A stretch of DNA of 27,927 nucleotides, from contig RPFO01000643.1 of the NCBI GenBank assembly GCA_009746045.1, positions 183,501 to 211,427 on the forward strand, read 5' to 3'. A program made the position numbers and the translations under genes. Shown in pieces: positions 20,858-27,927 of the stretch (position 1 is the stretch's first letter; the number at the start of each line of letters is the position of its first letter). A model generated the notes under the pieces. The model was not told where the DNA came from and did no database searches. It worked only from the letters and a program-made list of their open reading frames with translations. The stretch comes from Mesostigma viride (Eukaryota; Streptophyta; Mesostigmatophyceae; Mesostigmatales; Mesostigmataceae).

Positions 20858-21408
20858 TGTTGTCTTTTATGGCTCGCAGTCACATTGGTGGGTAACCTAT
20901 AACAACCTGTGTTGATTGGTGCATTAACCAACTGGTGGTAATTCATACAAGTTTGTGTTCACCCATCTTGTCTGTGTTGATTGGTGTTGGTATTTGATGA
21001 GCTGATGTGGGCTATGTGTTGATATGGTATTGTGACTAATCGAGTGGGCGGAAGTCTGTCAGTGATCGGAAGTTGAGTACTTTCGGCTGTGGCCGATGTG
21101 TGTGGCGCCGCGCCGGTACTTGTGCAGTTTTACTACTTGCGGTGGTATCGCTCTATTTCTGGGTACTTTGTGGCGTCGCGTTGATAGCTTCAGTTCGCGG
21201 TATGTGTGTCTTGTGGTTGAGCTGATGCGTTGCGGTGATGATCCACAAAGGCAGCCGTCATTACATTTTGGGGCGCAATCACCATGTGAGCGCGCGCACC
21301 TACGGGCCTAAGGGCTGCGGGCTATGGATCTGAGCACAATACCCACTACCATCATCTTCGAGGATCTTCGCCAACTCCTTAAGCTTGTAATTGATGCTTT
21401 ATTTAACA
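20858..21408 (+). repeat. 3' LTR of the LARD-like element
   Basis: 551 bp, one base longer than the 5' LTR and otherwise matching it by eye. It is followed at once by ACGAT. Confidence 0.93.
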
Positions 21409-21413
21409 ACGAT
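21409..21413 (+). repeat. Target-site duplication ACGAT, right copy
   Basis: Matches 14979-14983; element X internal sequence continues after it. Confidence 0.92.
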
Positions 21414-21684
21414 ACCCCCCCAACTTCGCCTTTCCAATGCACGCTCTGCATACCACGTGGGAGGGAACGAGATGCTCGACCCCGCTGGGGACCTTGCCGC
21501 CTTGCCATGAGATGTGACGGGGGTAGCGGCAGCATAGGCGGGGGACGAGCTGGCATGAGAGGGGGGCGCCCTACTAACCGACGGCGACATTGCAGCGGTA
21601 TCACCGGAATTGACAACAACCCGACGTGGCGGATGTGAAACGACGTTCCGGATTTGCTGACGAAGTCGGCCAGGAAGGGAAGGT
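21414..21684 (+). other. X internal region, right part
   Basis: 271 bp between the nested element and B1. G/C-rich, with no recognisable coding frame. With 14595-14983 it makes an internal region of about 660 bp, too small for a tyrosine recombinase or reverse transcriptase. Confidence 0.7.
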
Positions 21685-21853
21685 GGGGAATAGGCATAAG
21701 TCCACTTTTGTGGCAGCCACCCAAAGACCCCCTTTAGCACTTGTTAGGAGCCCTACAGTGCATGTTGGCTCTATTAAGCTGTACTTATTTGTAAAAAACT
21801 ATTGTTGTCTGGTGCAACCCAAGCGTCAGTAGGTTAGCGTTACTGAAGTGGAT
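21685..21853 (+). repeat. X repeat B1
   Basis: 169 bp, matching 22290-22456 except for a missing CT near the end of the second copy (GCGTTACTGAAG versus GCGTTAGAAG). It ends GTGGAT, where A2 begins without a gap, giving a B-A junction as in a circular copy of the element. Confidence 0.9.
21786..21794 (+). terminator. TATTTGTAA, possible poly(A) signal in X B1
   Basis: TGTAA is the usual poly(A) signal in Chlamydomonas and related algae. The same TATTTGTAA lies in B2 (22391-22399) and, on the minus strand, in both B repeats of element Y. The role is inferred from motif and position. Confidence 0.5.
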
Positions 21854-22235
21854 TATCTGAGCTTTTGCTCACCCTATCTGCGTTATAGCGGGACTACGGA
21901 AGTCTGGGGTGCGGCCGAATAGAATTTGCCGCGTAAGACTAGGAGGAGGAGGTGCGCCGGCTGTGACCGGTAGTGGTTCGTTCCGCCTGTGTGCGGTCTA
22001 CCGCCTGCGCGCGGTAGAAAGACTTAGAAAATCTGTACGAATTTGTGAAAACGAACCTTTAATAGCAGTGGCACAAGTGACGGGGGATGGTAGGGGCAGA
22101 CCTGGCGCAGCGCCAGCGCCAGCGCCGGTACCGCTGCAATTTCGGTACCAACGCCAGTGCCAGCGCCGCGCCAGCCTGACGGCCCTTGTGGACTAGCATT
22201 TAGGCAGACGAGGCAATGGCAGCAAAGCCTCTTTT
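21854..22235 (+). repeat. X repeat A2
   Basis: 382 bp, second copy of A1. The match ends at CCTCTTTT, after which the two copies part. Confidence 0.9.
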
Positions 22236-22289
22236 CGTCCCCCACCCACCCACCCTGAACTTGTTCTACCAGTTGTCCAAAAGAGGCCA
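22236..22289. repeat. X linker with G-quadruplex tract on the minus strand
   Basis: 54 bp unique to the A2-B2 interval. 22239-22255 reads CCCCCACCCACCCACCC, so the minus strand has four G-runs with single-T loops, a classic stable parallel G-quadruplex. It lies three bases after A2. Element Y has the same tract at the equivalent place. Confidence 0.8.
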
Positions 22290-22456
22290 GGGGAATAGGC
22301 ATAAGTCCACTTTTGTGGCAGCCACCCAAAGACCCCCTTTAGCACTTGTTAGGAGCCCTACAGTGCATGTTGGCTCTATTAAGCTGTACTTATTTGTAAA
22401 AAACTATTGTTGTCTGGTGCAACCCAAGCGTCAGTAGGTTAGCGTTAGAAGTGGAT
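22290..22456 (+). repeat. X repeat B2 (right end)
   Basis: 167 bp, second copy of B, ending GTGGAT at the return to satellite. It carries the second TATTTGTAA (22391-22399), about 60 bp from the element end. Confidence 0.9.
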
Positions 22457-24748
22457 GGTGTGTGTACGTGTGTGTGCAGCCGCCCCTTGCGTGCGCGGTG
22501 TGTGTACGTGTGTGTGAATCCTTGTCCTTGCGTGCATGGTGTATGTACATGTGGGTGCAGCCGCCCCTTGCGTGCGCGGTGTATGCCAGTGTGTGTGCAT
22601 GCCGGCCCTTGCGTGCATGGTGTGTGTAAGTGTGTGTGCAGCCCCTTGCGTGCATGGTGTATGTACGTGTGTGTGCAGCCGCCCCTTGCGTGCGCGGTGT
22701 GTGTACGTGTGTGTGCAGCCGCCCCTTGCGTGCGCGGTGTATGTACGTGTGTGTGCAGCCGGCCCTTGCGTGCATGGTGTGTGTACGTGTGTGTGCAGCC
22801 GGCCCTTGCGTGCGCGGTGGATGTACATGTGTGTGCAGTCGCCCCTTGGGTGCGCGGTGTAGGTACGTATGTGTGCAGCCGCCCTTGCGTGCGCGGTGTA
22901 TGTACGTGTGTGTGCAGCCGCCCCGTGGTTGCGCGGTGTATGTACATGTGTGTGCAGTTGCCCCTTGCGTGCGCGGTGTATGTACGTGTGTGTGCAGCCG
23001 CCCCTTGCGTGCGCGGTGTAGGTACGTGTGTGTGCAGCCGCCCCAAGCGTGCGCGGTGTGTGTACATGTGTGTGCAGTTGCCCCTTGCGTGCGCGGTGTG
23101 TGTACGTGTGTGTGCAGCCGCCCCTTGCGTGCGCGGTGTATGTACGTGTGTGTGCAGTTGCCCCTTGCGTGCGCGGTGGATGTACGTGTGTGTGCAGCCG
23201 GCCCTTGCGTGCGCGGTGTGTGTACATGTGAGTGCAGCTGCCCCAAGCGTGCGCGGTGTGTGTACATGTGTGTGCAGTTGCCCCTTGCGTGCGCGGTGGA
23301 TGTACGTGTGTGTGCAGCCGCCCCTTGCGTGCGCGGTGTAGGTACGTGTGTGTGCAGCCGCCCCAAGCGTGCGCGGTGTGTGTACGTGTGTGTGCAGTTG
23401 CCCCTTGCGTGCGCGGTGTGTGTACATGTGTGTGCAGTTGCCCCTTGCGTGCATGGTGTATGTACGTGTGTGTGCAGCCGGCCCTTGCGTGCGCGGTGTG
23501 TGTACATGTGAGTGCAGCTGCCCCAAGCGTGCGCGGTGTGTGTACATGTGTGTGCAGTTGCCCCTTGCGTGCGCGGTGGATGTACGTGTGTGTGCATGCC
23601 GGCAATTGCGTGCATGGTGTGTGTACGTGTGTGTGCAGCCGCCCCTTGCGTGCGCGGTGTGTGTACGTGTGTGTGCACTCGCCCCTTGCGTGCGCGGTGG
23701 ATGTACATGTGTGTGCAGCCGCCCCTTGCGTGCATGGTGTATGTACGTGTGTGTGCAGCCGCCCCTTGCGTGCGCGGTGTATGTACGTGTGTGTGCAGCC
23801 GGCCCTTGCGTGCATGGTGTGTGTACGTGTGTGTGCAGCCGCCCCTTTCGTGCGCGGTGTGTGTACGTGTGTGTGCACTCGCCCCTTGCGTGCGCGGTGT
23901 ATGTACGTGTGTGCAGCCGCCCCTTGCGTGCGCGGTGTATGCCAGTGTGTGTGCATGCCGGCCCTTGCGTGCATGGTGTATGTAAGTGTGTGTGCAGCCC
24001 CTTGCGTGCATGGTGTATGTACGTGTGTGTGCAGCCGCCCCTTGCGTGCGCGGTGTGTGTACGTATGTGTGCAGCCGCCCCTTGCGTGCGCGGTGTATGT
24101 ACGTGTGTGTGCAGCCGGCCCTTGCGTGCATGGTGTGTGTACGTGTGTGTGCAGCCGGCCCTTGCGTGCGCGGTGGATGTACATGTGTGTGCAGTCGCCC
24201 CTTGCGTGCGCGGTGTAGGTACGTATGTGTGCAGCCGCCCCTTGCGTGCGCGGTGGATGTACGTGTGTGTGCAGCCGCCCCGTGGTTGCGCGGTGTATGT
24301 ACATGTGTGTGCAGTTGCCCCTTGCGTGCGCGGTGTATGTACGTGTGTGTGCAGCCGCCCCTTGCGTGCGCGGTGTAGGTACGTGTGTGTGCAGCCGCCC
24401 CAAGCGTGCGCGGTGTGTGTACATGTGTGTGCAGTTGCCCCTTGCGTGCGCGGTGGATGTACGTGTGTGTGCATGCCGGCAATTGCGTGCATGGTGTGTG
24501 TACGTGTGTGTGCAGCCGCCCCTTGCGTGCGCGGTGTGTGTACGTGTGTGTGAATCCTTGTCCTTGCGTGCATGGTGTATGTACATGTGGGTGCAGCCGC
24601 CCCTTGCGTGCGCGGTGTATGCCAGTGTGTGTGCATGCCGGCCCTTGCGTGCATGGTGTGTGTAAGTGTGTGTGCAGCCCCTTGCGTGCATGGTGTATGT
24701 ACGTGTGTGTGCAGCCGCCCCTTGCGTGCGCGGTGTGTGTACGTGTGT
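22457..24748. repeat. 40-bp satellite, block 3, with a 2,036-bp higher-order repeat
   Basis: About 57 monomers. The variant order at 22457 starts again at 24493, giving a higher-order period of 2,036 bp (about 51 monomers). The rare unit GTGAATCCTTGTCC marks it at 22513 and 24549. Element Y interrupts the second higher-order copy, which continues in block 4. Confidence 0.93.
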
Positions 24749-24955
24749 ATCCAATTGCTGCTTTAGTTCCATTGGAGTGAGGGGCTGCCAGAGAAACATG
24801 TTTATTACAAATACGTGTTAGGCACACGTCCAAGCCATTAGCTAACCTAAGAATCTGCAGTTTCTAAGCTAACTAGGCCACACAACAAGGGCCGAAACAT
24901 AATACCAGTCATAAGGACCTGGGCCAGTCAAGAGGACCTGGGCTTTGTAACATCC
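24749..24955 (-). repeat. Y repeat B2
   Basis: 207 bp, matching 25296-25502 with one substitution by eye (ACATAATACC versus ACATCATACC). On the minus strand it contains TATTTGTAATAAA (TATTTGTAA at 24805-24813) and ends TGGAT. Confidence 0.9.
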
Positions 24956-24967
24956 GTCTGGCAGCAA

Positions 24968-24982
24968 GGGTGGGTGGGTGGG
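24968..24982 (+). repeat. Y linker G-quadruplex tract
   Basis: GGGTGGGTGGGTGGG on the plus strand, which is the strand opposite to the element. It directly adjoins A2 (24983) and is absent beside A1. The whole linker is 27 bp (24956-24982). Confidence 0.85.
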
Positions 24983-25295
24983 AGCTGCAAAGAGGAGTGG
25001 TTGTTGCCCCGCCACAACCCTAAGTATCCACCGTCTACCTAGTCGTAGGTGGGGTGACGGACGCCAGCCCACTGACCAACCGGCCAGTGGCGCCGCGCCG
25101 TCCCCGGTCCACAGGACTGCCCCCGGTCCACAACACAAATTGGACCCGGTCCACAGTACCGTCCCCGGTACCCCCCCCCACAACACCGTACCCCCCCCCT
25201 AGTACTGGCTACCTAGTCAGACCTGTCTACTGCGGCCTCCCCTCCCCCTTTGAGACTTCCGCAGGTCATAGATAGAACGAGCGTGAGCTCACAAA
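24983..25295 (-). repeat. Y repeat A2
   Basis: 313 bp, matching 26440-26754 apart from small length changes in C-runs near 25164 and 25190. CCCGGTCCACA recurs three times. It meets B1 at 25295/25296 with no gap. Confidence 0.9.
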
Positions 25296-25502
25296 ATCCA
25301 ATTGCTGCTTTAGTTCCATTGGAGTGAGGGGCTGCCAGAGAAACATGTTTATTACAAATACGTGTTAGGCACACGTCCAAGCCATTAGCTAACCTAAGAA
25401 TCTGCAGTTTCTAAGCTAACTAGGCCACACAACAAGGGCCGAAACATCATACCAGTCATAAGGACCTGGGCCAGTCAAGAGGACCTGGGCTTTGTAACAT
25501 CC
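25296..25502 (-). repeat. Y repeat B1
   Basis: 207 bp, the second copy of B. It holds a minus-strand TATTTGTAA at 25352-25360. Confidence 0.9.
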
Positions 25503-25640
25503 CGCACCCACTACCTGGCCACTTGGCCGCAAGCTGTCGTATGGCCCAGACTTCTCGTCGCCCCCCTTGTCCCTGCCGCTACCAGTGCTTCATTAACCAG
25601 GCGGCAATACAAGGGGGAAGCCAAAAGTATCCCCGTAGGG

Positions 25641-25658
25641 ACCCCCCACTCGGGGGGT
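25641..25658. repeat. Perfect hairpin, 7-bp G/C stem
   Basis: ACCCCCC-ACTC-GGGGGGT: a seven-base perfect stem with a four-base loop. Confidence 0.75.
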
Positions 25659-26346
25659 TCTCACCCATATGGGCACTGCCCTCGGCAGCCACCCCTGCAG
25701 GCTCGGCAATTCTTTGTACACCTTTCTTCACAGGCATAGCACCCCCGGCACCCCAATGACGCAGCTGCGTCTGGGATCCGCTATCGCCCCGCCCTAACAT
25801 CCTTCCCCTTCCCCGCTGTGCACCGTCAGTCCCAACAACTCGTCCCCGCTTAAATTACGCGGCAACGACCCCACCATTCCGCGCTGGCCGCCGGCCGCTG
25901 TCGCCTCACTTGGCACGAGGAAATGTTAGGCTGTTTAGGGTGCTGCCCCCCCTGGCGCTGGGGCTGCAGCCACCCCGCTCCTATGCTGGCCTGGGGGCTC
26001 GATTCCCCCTTCTTCCCATGCTCGTATAGCGCGCTCATGCACTATTCTTGACGATATTCATTAGCCAGGCCCAGCACATACGATACACCACGAACTTGCC
26101 TGCGGCGTATTCCCCCTCCGCCTGTAGCTGTTGCCACCCTAGCACCACGACTGCCCCGCTTTAGTTGTCCGATCAAGAGTCACTCCCGCGTCTATCCAGA
26201 CCCCTCCCGCGAGCCCGGGGTGGCGAGTACAACGCAGCAGAAATAAAACAATCTGGCACTGGCAGCTACCGCCTGCACTTCGAACGGCAAGTTATTGGGG
26301 TGCTGCCGACCCCCGTCGCGCAGCCGTCATAACCTTAAATAAAACA

Positions 26347-26372
26347 GGCCCCCGAATAATAATTCGGAGGCC
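26347..26372. repeat. Hairpin with a 10-bp paired stem and one mismatch
   Basis: Arms GGCC and CCGAAT pair with ATTCGG and GGCC across an AATA loop, with one C/A mismatch. It could fold in the transcript or single-stranded DNA; the role is unknown. Confidence 0.7.
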
Positions 26373-26439
26373 GGTAGCTGTGATTTACATTCGGCACCGC
26401 CATAGCAGTGCACACACGCCGTCAGTGGGCCGTCGACAC

Positions 26440-26754
26440 AGCTGCAAAGAGGAGTGGTTGTTGCCCCGCCACAACCCTAAGTATCCACCGTCTACCTAGT
26501 CGTAGGTGGGGTGACGGACGCCAGCCCACTGACCAACCGGCCAGTGGCGCCGCGCCGTCCCCGGTCCACAGGACTGCCCCCGGTCCACAACACAAATTGG
26601 ACCCGGTCCACAGTACCGTCCCGGTACCCCCCCCCCCACAACACCGTACCCCCCCCCCTAGTACTGGCTACCTAGTCAGACCTGTCTACTGCGGCCTCCC
26701 CTCCCCCTTTGAGACTTCCGCAGGTCATAGATAGAACGAGCGTGAGCTCACAAA
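26440..26754 (-). repeat. Y repeat A1
   Basis: 315 bp, the element's start on the minus strand. The first bases on that strand carry GAGCTCACGCTC, CTATCT and CGGAAGTCT, shared with element X. Confidence 0.9.
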
Positions 26755-27927
26755 GTGCAGCCGCCCCTTGCGTGCGCGGTGTATGTACGTGTGTGTGCAG
26801 CCGGCCCTTGCGTGCATGGTGTGTGTACGTGTGTGTGCAGCCGGCCCTTGCGTGCGCGGTGGATGTACATGTGTGTGCAGTCGCCCCTTGGGTGCGCGGT
26901 GTAGGTACGTATGTGTGCAGCCGCCCTTGCGTGCGCGGTGTATGTACGTGTGTGTGCAGCCGCCCGTGGTTGCGCGGTGTATGTACATGTGTGTGCAGTT
27001 GCCCCTTGCGTGCGCGGTGTATGTACGTGTGTGTGCAGCCGCCCCTTGCGTGCGCGGTGTAGGTACGTGTGTGTGCAGCCGCCCCAAGCGTGCGCGGTGT
27101 GTGTACATGTGTGTGCAGTTGCCCCTTGCGTGCGCGGTGTGTGTACGTGTGTGTGCAGCCGCCCCTTGCGTGCGCGGTGTATGTACGTGTGTGTGCAGTT
27201 GCCCCTTGCGTGCGCGGTGGATGTACGTGTGTGTGCAGCCGGCCCTTGCGTGCGCGGTGTGTGTACATGTGAGTGCAGCTGCCCCAAGCGTGCGCGGTGT
27301 GTGTACATGTGTGTGCAGTTGCCCCTTGCGTGCGCGGTGGATGTACGTGTGTGTGCAGCCGCCCCTTGCGTGCGCGGTGTAGGTACGTGTGTGTGCAGCC
27401 GCCCCAAGCGTGCGCGGTGTGTGTACGTGTGTGTGCAGTTGCCCCTTGCGTGCGCGGTGTGTGTACATGTGTGTGCAGTTGCCCCTTGCGTGCATGGTGT
27501 ATGTACGTGTGTGTGCAGCCGGCCCTTGCGTGCGCGGTGTGTGTACATGTGAGTGCAGCTGCCCCAAGCGTGCGCGGTGTGTGTACATGTGTGTGCAGTT
27601 GCCCCTTGCGTGCGCGGTGGATGTACGTGTGTGTGCATGCCGGCAATTGCGTGCATGGTGTGTGTACGTGTGTGTGCAGCCGCCCCTTGCGTGCGCGGTG
27701 TGTGTACGTGTGTGTGCACTCGCCCCTTGCGTGCGCGGTGGATGTACATGTGTGTGCAGCCGCCCCTTGCGTGCATGGTGTATGTACGTGTGTGTGCAGC
27801 CGCCCCTTGCGTGCGCGGTGTATGTACGTGTGTGTGCAGCCGGCCCTTGCGTGCATGGTGTGTGTACGTGTGTGTGCAGCCGCCCCTTTCGTGCGCGGTG
27901 TGTGTACGTGTGTGTGCACTCGCCCCT
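26755..27927. repeat. 40-bp satellite, block 4 (cut by window end)
   Basis: About 29 monomers matching 22713-23886 along their whole length. The only difference I see is one missing C (near 26964, against 22921). It is the continuation of the higher-order copy broken by element Y. Confidence 0.95.

Larger units (their letters stand above)
14984..21408 (+). mobile_element. LARD-like LTR retrotransposon nested in element X
   Basis: 6,425 bp with LTRs of 550 and 551 bp that start TGTTGTC and end TTTAACA, and a perfect 5-bp target duplication ACGAT. By eye the LTRs differ by one base (CACC at 15087 versus CACCC in the 3' copy), so insertion is recent. The 5.3-kb interior has no Gag, protease, integrase or reverse-transcriptase motif in any frame; the largest frames are under 145 codons. 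This fits a large retrotransposon derivative that depends on another element. The plus orientation is favoured by a purine-rich tract before the 3' LTR but is not certain. Confidence 0.88.
14213..22456 (+). mobile_element. Element X: split-direct-repeat element (A1-internal-B1-A2-linker-B2), DIRS/PAT/TOC1-like, non-autonomous
   Basis: Satellite stops at ...GCGTGCAT (14212) and resumes at GGTGTGTG (22457); joined, they give ordinary satellite as at 24485-24500, so no target duplication is needed. Inside, A (382 bp) occurs at 14213 and 21854, and B (167-169 bp) at 21685 and 22290. There is no inverted terminal repeat. This order is the split-direct-repeat structure known from PAT/Ngaro/kangaroo elements and TOC1, which integrate by tyrosine recombinase from a circular copy. 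A nested LTR element (14984-21408) supplies 6.4 kb; without it X is about 1.8 kb and codes for nothing recognisable. The alternative reading is two head-to-tail copies, the second with an internal deletion. Confidence 0.75.
25503..26439 (-). other. Y internal region, non-coding
   Basis: 937 bp, rich in C on the plus strand. Reading frames are short (plus 25523-25759, minus 25850-26038) and unrelated to anything I recognise. It contains hairpins at 25641 and 26347. It is too small for the usual DIRS-type proteins. Confidence 0.7.
24749..26754 (-). mobile_element. Element Y: second split-direct-repeat element, minus strand, non-autonomous
   Basis: 2,006 bp inserted between ...TACGTGTGT (24748) and GTGCAGCC (26755). 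The uninterrupted form is at 22712/22713, and the number of GT steps shows no target duplication. Read on the minus strand, the order is A1 (26754-26440), internal, B1 (25502-25296), A2 (25295-24983), linker, B2 (24955-24749), the same as element X. A starts TTTGTGAGCTCACGCTCG; B ends CAATTGGAT. No recombinase or reverse transcriptase is encoded. It is most likely a TOC1/PAT-like element mobilised by an absent relative; head-to-tail copies with one deletion is the alternative. Confidence 0.75.

Noticed and set aside
14984-21408. Solo or simple segmental duplication of 550 bp
   Set aside because: The repeats begin TG, end CA and are flanked by identical ACGAT, which marks an LTR element.
14213-22456. 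Canonical Helitron
   Set aside because: The ends do not give a 5' TC and 3' CTRR inserted between A and T; no Rep/helicase is encoded. A Helitron-like origin is kept only as a weaker alternative.
24749-26754. Cut-and-paste DNA transposon or MITE
   Set aside because: No terminal inverted repeats beyond a few bases and no target-site duplication, as shown by the intact site at 22712/22713.
1351-27927. Telomere repeats
   Set aside because: No TTTAGGG/TTTTAGGG-type tandem repeat is present; a subtelomeric position is possible but not shown.

Overview
The window is repetitive nuclear DNA from a eukaryote. It holds a 40-bp satellite (about 41% of the bases, four blocks) broken up by transposable elements. 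I find no conventional host gene, tRNA, rRNA or CRISPR array. A green alga is my best guess for the source. The reasons are TGTAA-type poly(A) signals near the 3' ends of two elements, split-direct-repeat elements that resemble Chlamydomonas TOC1 and the PAT/Ngaro/kangaroo group, and a Ty1/copia element with an initiator-Met-tRNA-type primer site. This is inference, not proof.

Layout. 1-1350 is unassigned flank. 1351-3847 is satellite block 1. 3848-8835 is a complete Ty1/copia-type LTR element that carries only gag and a protease region; its target-site duplication GCGGT lies in the satellite. 8836-14212 is satellite block 2. 14213-22456 is a composite I call element X. It has the order A1 - internal - B1 - A2 - linker - B2 and no target-site duplication. 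A 6.4-kb non-coding LTR element (LARD-like, 14984-21408, target duplication ACGAT) has landed inside it. 22457-24748 is satellite block 3. 24749-26754 is element Y, with the same split-direct-repeat order on the minus strand. 26755-27927 is satellite block 4 and runs off the window.

The main result is the pair X and Y. They differ in most of their sequence but share layout, short terminal motifs, a TATTTGTAA motif near the 3' end and no target duplication. Both also have a GGGTGGGTGGGTGGG G-quadruplex tract (on the strand opposite to the element) at the same place, just after A2. Uninterrupted satellite copies inside the window show exactly where each element entered. I read them as two families of non-autonomous tyrosine-recombinase (DIRS/PAT/TOC1-like) elements. 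The G-quadruplex linker may be an undescribed functional part.

The satellite is amplified in higher-order blocks of 400 bp, about 681 bp and 2,036 bp. About 31 of each 40 bases alternate purine and pyrimidine. The very long reading frames across it, especially on the minus strand, come from a stop-free monomer whose length is not a multiple of three; I do not regard them as genes. All coordinates and identities were read by eye.
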